A stretch of DNA of 64,000 nucleotides, from contig OX388307.1 in assembly GCA_947579605.1 (NCBI GenBank), positions 11,447,237 to 11,511,236 of the forward strand. Direction: 5' to 3'. The DNA comes from Athripsodes cinereus. Lineage: Eukaryota; Arthropoda; Insecta; Trichoptera; Leptoceridae. How positions within the stretch are numbered: position 1 is the stretch's first letter; every line of letters begins with the position of its first letter. The notes under the pieces were generated by a model. The model worked only from the letters and a program-made list of their open reading frames with translations, did not search any database and had not been told where the DNA came from. Positions 21,441 to 33,200 of the stretch are shown here, piece after piece. The position numbers were made by a program, and so were the translations under genes.

Positions 21441-24260
21441 GTGAATCAGTTGTCTGTGTACTACCAGAATGTCCGGGGACTGCGGACAAAGACAGGTATT
21501 CTGTTCCATAATGTCCTGCTGAATGATTTTGACGTCATCTGTCTTACTGAGACATGGTTGTTGGATGGGATCGGTGACTCTGAACTGTTCGATGAAAGAT
21601 ATATTGTGTATAGAAGGGACCGGTGCTATGTTGATACTGGTCAAAGGTTGGGAGGGGGAGTGCTGATAGCTATCCGAAGGCATCTATCTAGCAGGCAAAT
21701 GTTGGCATGGCACTCGGGTGCGGAGGACATTTGGATTTCCATCGGTTTGGGCTCCTCGCGGGCTCTTCCATGTGGCCCTGATTATCCTGCTAACCTGGGA
21801 GGACATCTGGAGGTATGCTCTCGTCTGTTGATTGATCGTCCTGATGATGTCTTTCTCTTGCTTGGTGATTATAACCTCCCCAGCATTGTTTGGGAGCGAG
21901 AGAGTGACGGCCTGGGTTGTCTCCCTACTAACTATTCTGATGTTTATTCTGAAGGTTTGGCGGACTTTATGTCTTTCTGTAACGTGAAACAGTTCAATTC
22001 CCATCGCAACGTGCATGATAGGATACTGGATCTTATTCTGTGTAATAATGATGTATGTACTGTCGATGTGTACCCGGAGCCACTTGTTCCTGAGGACCAA
22101 CACCATCTCTCCCTTCATGTGTCTGTCGAGATGGCCAGTGATCCTACGGTGAAGGTGGTACCAAGAGCGTCTTATGTCTTTGGCAGGGCAAATTATCCTG
22201 AAATAAAACAAAAGCTGGGCTCTATTGCTTGGGAAGCAGAGTTTGGCGTTGGAAATGCCGAAGAAGCAGTAAATCGTTTCTATGCTATTCTTAACGATAC
22301 TATTGAGGAATATGTCCCAAAAAAGCTAATTAGAGCAACTGATAAGTATCCAGTGTGGTATTCCAAGCCGCTTATCAAGATTATTCGAGAAAAACTGAAA
22401 TTTCATAAGCGTTGGAAGCGTTGTGGTAGCCAATCTGACTATGCGGTATTTTCTTTGTTAAGATCTAGGCAAAAACGGGTTTCGCGAGAATGTTATGACT
22501 CTTTTATTTCTAGAACAGAGGTCCTGATTAAGAAGGAGCCGAAAAACTTTTGGACTTACGTCATATCTAAAAAACCATCATCTTCCGTCCCTAGTACTGT
22601 TCATTACAACGGTGAGTCTGCTCATGATGTGTCTTCCGCTGCTGATCTGTTTAGTAGATATTTTGATTCGGTCTTCGTCGACGACACCTTGGAACTCCCG
22701 ACTGTGAATTGTGGAGCGTCTTTGGATATAGGGAGTGTTGAATTTACAGTCTCACTGGTTTCAAAATGTATCGATGACTTGAATTCCGGTGGTGGTGCGG
22801 GTCCTGATGGGATTCCTGCCTCATTTGTTTTGCAATGCAAATCTGTTCTATCGGTGCCACTTTCGTTGCTCTACGGTAAATTACTCTCTGAGGGGGTGTT
22901 CCCAGAGATTTGGAAACGATCATATGTTACACCCATATTCAAATCAGGTGATAAGCACAATGTAGCGAATTATAGGCCTATTTCTAAGATCTCAATCTTG
23001 GGGAAACTTATGGAAAAGGTTGTGGTGGGTCAGTTGTCTCCCTTGGTACACACTGTTGTGCCTTCTAATCAACATGGATTTATGAGGGGCAGGTCGGTGG
23101 AATCTAATCTCTTGGAGTTTGTGGATTCTGTCTTGTGCTCCATGGCCGGTGGCGCGCAGATTGATGCTATTTATACAGACTATGCGAAGGCCTTTGACAA
23201 AATCAGTCATAGGATCCTTCTGCATAAGCTTGAATGTTTCGGTGTTCATGGTGACTTATTGAGATGGTTTACTTCATATGTCGCGGGCAGATCTCAGGCT
23301 GTGGCCTTGAGTGGTGCACTGTCTCATTTCAGGGGCTGTAGATCTGGGGTTCCTCAGGGCTCTCATCTGGGACCTCTGCTATTCATTATTTATGTTGCTG
23401 ATATTGCTGACTGTTTTCGCAGCTCTGATTTCCTCATGTTTGCTGACGATACAAAGGTTTATAAGAGAATAACCTCTGTTCGTGATTGTGTTGCTTTGCA
23501 GGGTGACTTGCTTCGATTGTCGGATTACTGCCGGAGAAACCAGTTGTTCTTGAACGTCTCTAAATGTAACTCCATAACTTTCACCAGAAGTAATAGTCCG
23601 ATCTTATTTGAATATTGTATCAATGGAAGCCCACTGTGTAGATGCAGAGAGATTAGGGATCTGGGAGTCATTATGGACAGTAAAATGTTGTTCAAACAGC
23701 ACATTGATTACATCGTGGAGAAGGCCTATAGAATGTTGGGATTTATTTTGCGAATAAGTAAACCATTTAGATGTCCAGCCACATTAAAGGTGCTTTTTTA
23801 CGCATTTGTCAGAAGCCAACTGGAGTTCTCGTCTGTGGTATGGAATCCACAATATGCGATCTACATTGATAGGGTTGAAAGGTTGCAGGAAAAGTTTATC
23901 AAGAGACTTAACTTTGTGTCGGGTCAGCAGTTTGACGATTACGTTCGGGCTGCTCAGTTTCATGGAGTTGGCACACTGAGAAACAGAAGGACAGAATTGG
24001 ACTTGATTTACCTTTATAAAATTCTTAACAATGAGGTCGATTCGCCTAGACTTTTGGAGGGGGTTCCATTTGCTTGCCCCACTCGGAATACGCGATCTTG
24101 TTTCTTGTTTAGATTGCCGCCCAGTACCACAAATTATGTTCGGGGATCATTTGTGAGACGTACTTGTACGTTGTACAATAGATCATACATAAATCTTGAT
24201 TTCTTCTCGATCAGCAAGGCAGAGTTTAGAAGGGGTGTAAGAGTTTCACTGAATTCTTGA
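21441..24260 (+). CDS. Retrotransposon ORF2: endonuclease-reverse transcriptase
   Basis: This 939-residue protein nicks chromosomal DNA and copies the element RNA at the nick. The APE-type endonuclease is N-terminal: QNVRGL (9-14), TETWL (36-40), GGGVLIA (71-77), GDYN (142-145). The Y-x-PP motif normally between these is unclear, which may reflect small compensating indels near residues 100-125. The reverse transcriptase follows: GPDGIPASFV, NYRPISKIS, DYAKAFDKISH, SGVPQGSHLGP and the catalytic FADD at 667-670. The C-terminal part has RVERLQEKFIKRL and LYNRS, usual for the Jockey group. No stop or frameshift is visible, although ORF1 of the same copy is dead. The start chosen is the first ATG of the frame. 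Confidence 0.88.
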   Translation: MNQLSVYYQNVRGLRTKTGILFHNVLLNDFDVICLTETWLLDGIGDSELFDERYIVYRRDRCYVDTGQRLGGGVLIAIRRHLSSRQMLAWHSGAEDIWISIGLGSSRALPCGPDYPANLGGHLEVCSRLLIDRPDDVFLLLGDYNLPSIVWERESDGLGCLPTNYSDVYSEGLADFMSFCNVKQFNSHRNVHDRILDLILCNNDVCTVDVYPEPLVPEDQHHLSLHVSVEMASDPTVKVVPRASYVFGRANYPEIKQKLGSIAWEAEFGVGNAEEAVNRFYAILNDTIEEYVPKKLIRATDKYPVWYSKPLIKIIREKLKFHKRWKRCGSQSDYAVFSLLRSRQKRVSRECYDSFISRTEVLIKKEPKNFWTYVISKKPSSSVPSTVHYNGESAHDVSSAADLFSRYFDSVFVDDTLELPTVNCGASLDIGSVEFTVSLVSKCIDDLNSGGGAGPDGIPASFVLQCKSVLSVPLSLLYGKLLSEGVFPEIWKRSYVTPIFKSGDKHNVANYRPISKISILGKLMEKVVVGQLSPLVHTVVPSNQHGFMRGRSVESNLLEFVDSVLCSMAGGAQIDAIYTDYAKAFDKISHRILLHKLECFGVHGDLLRWFTSYVAGRSQAVALSGALSHFRGCRSGVPQGSHLGPLLFIIYVADIADCFRSSDFLMFADDTKVYKRITSVRDCVALQGDLLRLSDYCRRNQLFLNVSKCNSITFTRSNSPILFEYCINGSPLCRCREIRDLGVIMDSKMLFKQHIDYIVEKAYRMLGFILRISKPFRCPATLKVLFYAFVRSQLEFSSVVWNPQYAIYIDRVERLQEKFIKRLNFVSGQQFDDYVRAAQFHGVGTLRNRRTELDLIYLYKILNNEVDSPRLLEGVPFACPTRNTRSCFLFRLPPSTTNYVRGSFVRRTCTLYNRSYINLDFFSISKAEFRRGVRVSLNS

Positions 24261-24632
24261 TTCTGAAGAGAGACAGAGATTTGATCAATTTGTAATTTGA
24301 ACTTTTTAATCTCAATTGTTTTGATTTCTAGTTATTATATGTGATTATTATTTATTAATTATTTACTTATTCATTTATTTATTTGTTTATTTATATATTT
24401 TATTGCAGTGTAATTTTAAGCTACTCATTTTCACGAGGTTTGTATTTTTCTTTTTTGCATTTGATATGGGTAGGGTGGTTTCTGTTATAATTATTTACTT
24501 GCAACGTGTTCGTCATACGCTTCGGTGATTTGCGGGACCTTGATTGGTTTGTTTTTTGATAACATATGACTGTTTACATTTGTTGATTTAACTGTTTGTG
24601 TCCTTAAGAAGAAATAAAATAAAAAAAATAAA
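24261..24632 (+). other. 3' untranslated region and A-rich tail of Jockey-like element
   Basis: T-rich sequence follows the ORF2 stop and ends with AAGAAATAAAATAAAAAAAA-type tail directly before the resumed tandem unit. The three short minus-strand frames here are not genes. Confidence 0.7.
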
Positions 24633-24715
24633 AATATAATAAGAGATTGTATAATGTACAACCGTACAGAAAGGATAACCATTGCAACATAACATACCTA
24701 CATGTAAATTACATT
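24633..24715 (+). repeat. Rest of the sixth 97-bp tandem unit, with right target duplication
   Basis: AATAT (24633-24637) is the right target duplication. From 24638 the remaining 78 bp of the tandem unit (AATAAGAGATTGTATAATGT to ACATGTAAATTACATT) follow, with one base change (CAACCG for CAAACG). The array does not continue beyond 24719. Confidence 0.88.
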
Positions 24716-24982
24716 TATAATGTATAACATTGATAATATGTCTGTTGGGTTTTAAAAAACCTATATAACCTTTCAAAACTTATAAAACTTTCCTTTTCCT
24801 TCGGATTATTTAATTTCTCACTCTGCCTCTTAAGCTCATTCCAAACATTTATTATTATTATCCTAAAAATGTCACCCTGTACTGAGATTATAACAGCTTT
24901 TGGCCAAGGCGATCTCGCTGTGCACATCTCAACTTTCGTTTATTTCCAAGCATTAGCGTTATGGTTTATAAGCCATATGTAA

Positions 24983-25736
24983 TTACCAGCAGGGTGGCAG
25001 GTCATATGAGTCGTACAACTTTCTCTTCAGACTTATAGGTATTTCCTTATTATGACTTATAGGTATATACACGTATGTCTGAATTTGGAGAATGCAGCCC
25101 AGCCAAGACCTATTCTTGGTATTTCCGCTGCATGATTTTTTTCCTAGTTTTATTTTATGGCCCAAGTGAATAATGTAGCCCTCCACAGCTTCTATTATTT
25201 TACCATTTACTATTACACTACGGTTCATTGGTGGCATTATTTAAGTCTATATTTTGTCCTGTTTTATGCTTTTTTTATATATAATTTTGTATTTCTTTAT
25301 TCAATAAAATAAACATACTTTCAAAAGGGGTATTGAAGAGAGTGTAGCTTAAAAGATTCCCATGACGGCGGTTTTAGCCGGTCGGTCCTTCAGACCTGCC
25401 CAATGGCCCACCCGTGAGGACAATTTTGGTTTGAATGTGCGGATAAATAGGAGTCTATGACTCCTGAAATATCCGGGTGTGAGGTGGGTCTCTCTTCAAT
25501 GTTCCTTTATTCATCTCGAGACCGATCTGAACGTACATCTTTTGTAGTTCTTCTATCATATCTTTTAGTTCATCTAAATCCTCACTAATGTCAACAAAAT
25601 CATCTGCAAAGCGAAGGTAACTCAGATACTTCCCATTGATTTTAATGTCTTTTTCATCCCAGTTTATTCTTTTGAAAACGTTTTCCATGGAAAGTCTGAC
25701 ATCCATTGTAGCATTTCCGTATATGTATTTTAACAA
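24983..25736 (-). pseudogene. RTE-like reverse transcriptase, split by an R1-like tail
   Basis: Minus strand. The first part (25736-25513) has VRLSMENVFKRINWDEKDI, LSYLRFADDFVDISEDLDEL and GLEMNK, which is the RTE polymerase palm with catalytic FADD. After the 25304-25504 insertion the second part (25294-24983) gives VNGKIIEAVEGYIIHLGHKI, SLKRKLYDSYDLPPC, the next segment of the same protein. The sequence around the insertion joins at a shared CTTTATTCA, restoring the order GL-MN-K then VNG-IE-V-Y-LGH-I. Small frameshifts and stops in the join region show decay. Fainter similarity may continue to about 24850. Confidence 0.75.
25304..25504 (+). mobile_element. Severely 5'-truncated R1-like element tail
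   Basis: About 180 bp match the last part of the R1-like insertion at 689-1701, in the same order and spacing: GTGTAG, AAAAGATTCC, TTTTAGCCGG, CTTCAGAC-TGCCCA, GGATAAATAGGAGTC, ATCCGGGTG, GGTGGGTCTC, TTCAATGT. It is flanked by CTTTATTCA at 25295-25303 and 25505-25513, a 9-bp duplication. It carries no coding part. Confidence 0.75.
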
Positions 25737-26300
25737 CTTTGTATAGGTATGTTGAATCTATTCTCACATCTCTTATATTACAATACCTAATTTTAATTCA
25801 TCGACAAACCTGCAATGAGAAATGATAAAATATAACAGCACTACATAACATAATAGTGGGTAATGAATTATATAAGATAAGGGAATCACGGGGCATATTA
25901 CAATAATTTTAATTCAACGACAAATAAATCAAATCGATAAGGGTTTTTGATCTGTTTATCTGGTAAATACGAGTATGTAAGTTCCATACAGTGTGGTAGT
26001 AAGATTACTGATCAGTAGAGATATAATGGAGGTCGATCGGTATTACGACTAAGGGAAATTTATTCAATTTGATTCCACACACCCTATTGAGAGACTGACA
26101 AGACAACGTTTTAAACTGAAGCCGTCATTCATTTTAAACGATCCTCAATGACATCAAAGAAATTTCATACAATTAATATTTTTGTGAAAAATAATGGATT
26201 TACAATTTACCAACAACTTGGTTTAACCTATTATTGGAATAAAAAAAAACGTTATTAAGTCTAACTCTTATATTCTTATTAACCTTCTACGATTATTCAG

Positions 26301-26511
26301 CTCTTCTCTGTAAGTTTTCGAGTGTCCTGTAAAAGGCAGGTGTTCGAAAAAGTTAAGACATTGTACACCTTAAATTCAGCGATGAGGTTTGCCACCCATC
26401 CTGAATGTCTTGATTTTATATTGGCACAGAGAGGACAGCTTGCATGTTTCTTACAGGCAGCTGGTCTGCTGGCTTCCCCACTTGTGGGATGTGCCGTGAT
26501 GGTATAGTAGT
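26301..26511 (+). repeat. ~210-bp dispersed repeat, copy E (best preserved)
   Basis: Landmarks in order are CTTCTCTGTAAGTTTTCGAG, TGTCCTGTAAAAGGCAGGTG, TTCAGCGATGAGGTTTGCCA, CCCATCCTGAATGTCTTGAT, TTGGCACAGAGAGGACAGCT, GGTCTGCTGGCTTCCCC, a short hairpin CCCACTTGTGGG, then GTGCCGTGATGGTATAGTAG. It is used as the reference for the other five copies. The open frame across it has no protein resemblance. Confidence 0.7.
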
Positions 26512-26569
26512 AGATTATTCAGTTATTAAAAATTATGAATTCTGAAAATCCTCTTCTTCAGCTATCTTT

Positions 26570-26725
26570 TCACTGCTGAATGAAGGCCGTTTCCATATTC
26601 TTCCATGCTCTTCTTTCTTGAGCCAGTATTACCCGTTTCTATCCACGACAGGGATTATATCATCACCCCATCTCTTCTAAGTCCAACCTTTTCCTCCTCT
26701 CTTATTTCAAGGTCTCCATTTCAGA
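26570..26725 (-). pseudogene. Decayed RTE-like 3' end
   Basis: One minus-strand frame reads ILAQERRAWKNMETAFIQQ, stop, KDS, close to the A-x-R-x-W-K-x-E-AF-QQW end of RTE reverse transcriptases. An upstream RKRGRP/RRW-like stretch is out of frame. It is short and diverged. Confidence 0.5.
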
Positions 26726-29700
26726 AGTCTGGGTGTTCATTTATCAGATTAATGATTTGAAGTAGGATAAAATTTGATTTTAAAAAAATACTTGCATGAT
26801 ATGTAAATTGTTTATGTTTCCCATTATTTTTTTGAAGTGTTCCAATTCACTGCTGTTAATTGGTTGAATTTGAAATTTTTATGTTTTATTTTTCATCTAT
26901 TTGGTTACATTCGCAGTTAGTGAGGGAGTCATAGGTTCTCAATATAATGCCGTTTGATTTACAATGCTTAATAATATAATGCGATGGAAGGATCCGCCTG
27001 CTAAATGCAATGCATCCACTGAACACTGAGCAGTGCGGAGGTACAAGTCTTCAGGTACATATGTGGCATCATACAAGAATCAAGAACATTCCAGCAATAA
27101 CTCATATTACATCTCGATAGTATATCTGATAGGACGACAGGACACTACAGTACACTAGACTAGATATTCTGACACTCAGGAGCGTATATTTCAGAGTATC
27201 TACTTACTATACCAGCATAATATTATCTAATATATTTTATCATAATATTATGAATCAATATTTTTTTAAAGTACTATCACATAACTGTTTACGTTTAATA
27301 AAACGCATTGCCTAAACAGAAACAAATGGTTTTGCTGACATCCTCTATGTTGGTAAATAGAAAGCGTTTTAGTAAGAGGAGGTAAGTATAGCGGTAATAC
27401 AAAAAATAAAAGAATAATATTATTATTTATTAACCTTCCTGTTACAAACTCTACGAGGTCACTTATATATTGCTGTTGCCCTAAGGCACTTTGCACACAA
27501 TGATATGTAAATCGCAAGTGTCATGATAACACTGTTAGGATCATAGTAGAATTGAAATTCGGATAATGTTCATAATTTGATTGATTATGTTATAGTGCAA
27601 ATTAAATTTCACCATCTTGTTAATACGTTCAATTATTTTCACTGACGAGTCTCGTATTCCAGACTACTCGTACATTTTATGTTAAAAAAATTATGTGCCT
27701 TGTTTTACATTGTGTTTGATTTTAACGATGTACTCGGAAGTTATAAAACAAACATTACTTAAAAATGTATGTACCTTAAAGAAATAAGTTTAGTTCTCTC
27801 AATAATTATCACATACTCCCATCAAATTTTCAATTTGTAAATTAATTATATAAACATGAAACATGAACTCGTCTTGTATTATTTACCAATATCCTGTAGT
27901 CAAATAAGATTTAAGTAGGTAGGTATATAGGGGGAAAGCTGAAAATTAATGTTACTTTAATTATTTCATATTATTCTTTTTTCTTTCTTAATGGATTGAA
28001 CTGGGAAATTATACCATTTACTTTTAATAGTGTAGAGAAACTTTTCAGTGATGTACCTACTTTCAAAAACATCATTGTATATATTATATTCTGCGTGTAA
28101 TGTTGATGGTAATGTTGAATGTAATATCCATATCAAAGTAGCTGGAAGCTCTATTGGAACAGTTCAAGCCTCAATACGTCATCCATAAAATATATTATTG
28201 TTAGGATTATTGGCGTCCCGGGTAATAATAATTATTATTGTGATCCAAATAAAATGACCAAACAACTTATTAATAATATAAGAAAATTGTAGTTAGCTCA
28301 ATATTAAATTCACCGGGTACTAAGCAATCAATGCATAGAAGGTTACGTGTTTCTACTATTTGTCTAAAAGAAAAATTAAAAAAGGTTAAATTGTCAAAAA
28401 TATAAAGATGAAAATCTTGAAACATTATTTTAATGATAATCTATCCTTTATTCATTCATTCCCTAAACGATCTACGTTTTTCTGTTAATGAAAGCAAATT
28501 AACTTCAAAATTTTATCAACAATGAAATGCGATTTTCCATGAGAAAAGTGTTAGTTTAATTTGTAATTATTCATTAAGAATATCTTTATTTCTCTTATTT
28601 ATATTATTTTACAACAATAGAACTGTGCTCATTTATTAAACTATAAATTATAAATCATGTGAAATAGAATCATTAAGGCAATGAAAATAAAAAAGCATTT
28701 CCTTTGGAATAAATCCTTTTCTTAAATTGCAGCTGAGCAATGATAAGACAGACATACCTAGTCTGTACTATGCACTATGTATGTGGAATACCGCACTTTG
28801 AAAAGGACGCCATAATGTAACGAAGAAATATGTAAGTAAGAACAAGATGTAAACTTTGGTTTCGTGTTTAAAAAAAGTGCAATAAAATATGTACGAGTAA
28901 TGTTGCGACTAGCGCTTAATCTTAGTCTCGTATTTCTGTAGTAGAGAGAGATGGTTAATTTAATATGTGGATTTGTTTGAAGAGGTTGAAATATAGCGAA
29001 GTTATAAAACATGGTACTTCTTTGTTGGTAAGAATCTGGATATGCACCTGTCGTTGACAGGACATCACTCTTTATGTCTGTACCGCAACAGATTTGTATC
29101 GGTTTTATTCCTACTCAAATAATCACATAACAACCCATCTACTTACTCATTTGTACAGCGATCATTATTAAAAGTTATTATAACATTTTATAGGTCAGGT
29201 GGTCTTTCCTGTATACAAAATATTGACATTGTTGACATAAGAATTATAATTGACACACCTACATACGTTTTCGAAAGATAATAGTACTTTGCTCTAAACC
29301 AATACTATTAAGTAATTAATTTCTAACATCTGTTTATTTTTATAATGATTTAATTAGCAACATAGATTTGGTTTTGCAAAAGGTAGGAACATACACTTTC
29401 TACCTTCATTGAATGTAGTAGGTAGGTACATAGAAATAAAATTATAGTAGTAAATAAGGCATGTTACAAATACCTACATATATTATTTTATCTCTCACAT
29501 ATTAAAATAGCTCTTGTAAATTGCTTTGATTAATTAAAGGTTTTATGAATAAATTAAAATGAAATTCTTTCAATTCTTAAATGTAAACAAATATTTCACA
29601 TCCATGCTACCTGTATGATATTCATATTATGAGTGGCAATAAATAATTAAAACATTTCCACATTATTATATCTTACCACCAAATGGATCACAACGCGTAA

Positions 29701-30194
29701 AATTGTTATTATGGGTCGGACGCTATTTAGTTAGGAATTTTTTTAATTATCGAATACTCGAGCAAGTACCAAAACGAACACCTTTGTTCTAGATATGGCT
29801 TTTAATTTTCAAGTTCGGCAAAAGCAATCTTATTTATCGTTTGAACTATAGTCAAAAATATTTAACCACCAGCCTAATTATAATTTATTATGCAAATTGG
29901 ATTGTTGTGGATATGGAACTCCGCCCAGGAATGTAAATCACACTGCCACGCCTCCTTTTAAAGTTTTTTTCATCTTTTATATCGTTTTGTAAAAAAACAG
30001 GCATACGAATCTTCTATGGAGGTGAAGAATGGATTCATAGCTGAAAGTAATATAACGGTAGAATTTATAATGAACTATATTGGAATTTGTTAAATAATGT
30101 CAGAATTTTTTAATTAACCCGACCAATAAATAAATTAATTTTTCCTGGAATATCCACAAAATTTCACAATAGTAATTTTTATTTAGCATTTAAG
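26726..30194. other. AT-rich non-coding stretch
   Basis: About 3.5 kb without coding signal, structural RNA or recognisable repeat. The frames present (27266-27517, 28758-29012, both minus) resemble no known family. Confidence 0.35.
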
Positions 30195-30265
30195 ATAATT
30201 TATTTATTTATTTAATACATAAACGGCTAGCGCTTTTTACATCAAATCATACATTACACAATAAT
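30195..30265 (-). repeat. Retroelement tail repeat REP-B
   Basis: (TTTA)n followed by AATACATAAACGGCTAGCGC and TTTTTACATCAAATC, the inverted form of the tail at 8765-8813. Confidence 0.5.
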
Positions 30266-33200
30266 AAAATCACCAATTTCAATGTAATGTAAACGTTTTT
30301 AGTTGGTACATAAATTCACTCTTCAATATATTATTAAGCAAATGATTTTTTAAACACGCCGACAGAATTGGCATCCACATTTCTCAGCATTATACGACTA
30401 TATAATAAGTCATGATCATACACAAACTTAACCATCTAATACCGGTATAAATTTACCTATCAAATGTCCAGGACATGAAAGGATTACCCTCGAAACTTTG
30501 CTTCAAAATAGCAGCACCGTGCCTGAAATCTCTGTTCATTTTTTAAAACAATATTGGAATTATTAATTATAATTTATTCTTGAATTTTGATGTTTAAATT
30601 TACCGGTAAATCTAATTTTTGTGTTATCAATTAGTAATCATTACGGTGTTGCCCATGTAGCAGACATGGCTAAGACGTTATATAGGAACATAGAATGCCA
30701 AACATTTTTTATTTCTCCTGCTAGTTCAGTATATCTTTAATTTTTTTGCGACAATTATTTTTATATTACGTAATTTTATTTTGTTTATCGTGAAATACCA
30801 AATCGGGTCAATTTCAATGAATTCGTCTATCTGTTCTAATTATTTTATCACAAAAGACCTATAATTTTGATTTTCTTAAACCGGTTCCGAGTCGTATTTA
30901 TAAAAGGTATTATTGAATATTTCGCGTATTTATTAGATTATGTTCAATTACTAAATTTTGAAATATTATTTTTGCGACATATCTATTAGTGTATTCATTT
31001 TGAGCTTCCTCCTGCCTAAGATTCTAATAAAATATTTAAACGCCTTTTTCACGGACCTACTGTTTCGTCATTTAAATTTAATGTTATATATTTTCTGTCG
31101 GCCTTTATCACAACTTTATGTAGTATAGAATTATTTTGATTATTTGTGAAAAATGTTTTTAGAGATTCGATTTGATTATTATGTAAAGAGGAAATGTTAA
31201 CAAGTATTCCTCTTCCTTCAATACTTCTAGACAGAGTAAATCTTTCTTTCGCGGAATTTGGATGGTGATATCCTTTTGTGTTGATTGTGTTCTTTTTAGT
31301 CTTCCTAATTATTATTATTCGTATGATTTTGCTGTGGTTTCATTTGAGAATTTTCGGTCATCGCAAGGGCGTTGGTGAGAGTACAGCTATTAGTTTGACC
31401 AAGAAGCTGGTTACTGGTTGGTTATCTTTCAGTGACAATGAAAGACGTTTATTTGATTTTCATTCGATTTTCTAGTGAATATTTACTTTTTATTGAAATC
31501 AAATTTCTTTTAGTTTTAAGTCCTGATATAAATTGACCTTGTCCACTAACTGAATGTGAAACTTTATGAGACCTACATATTACATAAGATTTTTAATAAA
31601 TAGTATACATAGACGGAGTAATATTTATATTTCTAACGACCTGATCATTACTAGAGTTGGGACACGGCGAATTAATCGTTACGATGGAGTAAAGGTGGAC
31701 GGTCGAATGGTTTATATAATGGTAAAAAATAATAAAGAAACTATTGAACCATGAGCAAATTCCATAATTGCACCGAATGGTATCGACATTCGTAATAATA
31801 ATATGGTAATAATTATATTATTATTTGTTAACATCTGCCACAAATCAAAGCTGATGCCGTAATCCACTCCTTGAACCGGAAAATTACTTTATTGCTATAG
31901 ATTCAACTGACCATAGAGAATAATGTTTAAATCTGGCGGGAAAGATAATCTCTCATACTTCACACCTGGTCATTATTCAATAGCCATATCAAAATACGAA
32001 CAAATATAAAAATGTACTGTGTAAGCTGAGCTGCTACTTCCGATGCGCTCTGAATGAAAATATATTACAAATCCTCTACACTGACACTCAACATTTATAG
32101 ATAAATCAATTACTAAACGCAAGTGCACTCTGAAAATTCATGATAATTACATATCTATGCTTTTCGTATTGATATTATAAGCCTCCCATAATGTTCGAAC
32201 AATTATTGAAAATCTTCACACATCACTTCTATGAAAGCTCATCGTTTCAAATCGTAAGTTTGTACCTACCCATATCACGACACGGGAATAGTCGAACAAC
32301 ATTTCCTAGATTTTTTATCAAATAAACACCGAAACATTGAAAACGTTGATAAAAAAAGGAACACATGATGACTCATGACAAATTTACCTCAAGTGAGTCG
32401 TCTGTTTAATAAAAACGTTTCTTTTTTCGATTGAAATAGATTAATTGGACGAAACGTTGTCATATATTATCTGGTTTGGGATTATTGAGAAGATCTAGTT
32501 GGATTCTACAAAAGGTGACAATAAAATAGTCACAATGATTATATCCTCTCAATTATATTATTATTGTTATTGTAGAACCTTGGTGGCCTGGAATGATCTA
32601 CAAAAAAACGTCACGGCCTTTGTAAGCTAATAACGTATAATACTTTTTTATACATAAAGTAGATAACATTATATACCTGTTGTATTTACTTTTTAAAAAA
32701 ATCGAGTGGTTAAGTATGATATCAACTTATTGTTCAATATCAACCACAAGGTAAATAATAATATTTAAATGATTATAATATATATTATATATTTTTTTTT
32801 TTTTTTTTTTTTTTTTTCCTTCATTATATATTATATATACTCGTACATAATAATACATATTACATATTATTATTCAATATTGTATCACAATGTTCTGGAT
32901 ATTGAAATATTAAATCCCCAATATCTTCACCGCGATTGATCCAAATGGAAAATATAATATTATTATTTCTATAAGATGACACAATAATCTTAATTTATTT
33001 AAAGCTTCGTAATAATTATATTGTTGTGATACATATTTAAATAAAATAAAATTAAATAAGGTTATAATAAAATTTACGTGCATCGTGTAGGTGGCTTGAT
33101 GTGATAAATGTTATCTCTAAGAAAAAATAAAATTGACTGTGAGAATAGATAAGTAAATAAATAATAAAATATATTACAGATTAATACCCTTTGGGAGGAT

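Larger units (their letters stand above)
18245..24632 (+). mobile_element. Jockey-like non-LTR retrotransposon, almost complete, with piggyBac insert
   Basis: The element has ORF1, a ~290-bp spacer, an intact ORF2 and an A-rich tail (AAAATAAAAAAAATAAAA). Its ends are set by the tandem unit it splits. It is 6388 bp as it stands and about 4.26 kb without the piggyBac insert, close to the size of Jockey-group elements. The 5' end starts only three bases before the ORF1 ATG, so a short 5' truncation is likely. A second, different member of the group lies at 36313-40093 on the minus strand. Confidence 0.85.

Noticed and set aside
21405..22211. Minus-strand frames within ORF2 of the Jockey-like element
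   Set aside because: They are shadows of the intact endonuclease frame and have no domain of their own.
31278..31475. Membrane or secreted peptide gene
   Set aside because: The hydrophobic start is explained by T-rich DNA; no initiator, splice or homology support.
32570..32640. Retroelement relic (AWNDLQKNVTAF)
   Set aside because: It resembles a WN-LP-x-V motif, but it is too short and isolated to support a call.
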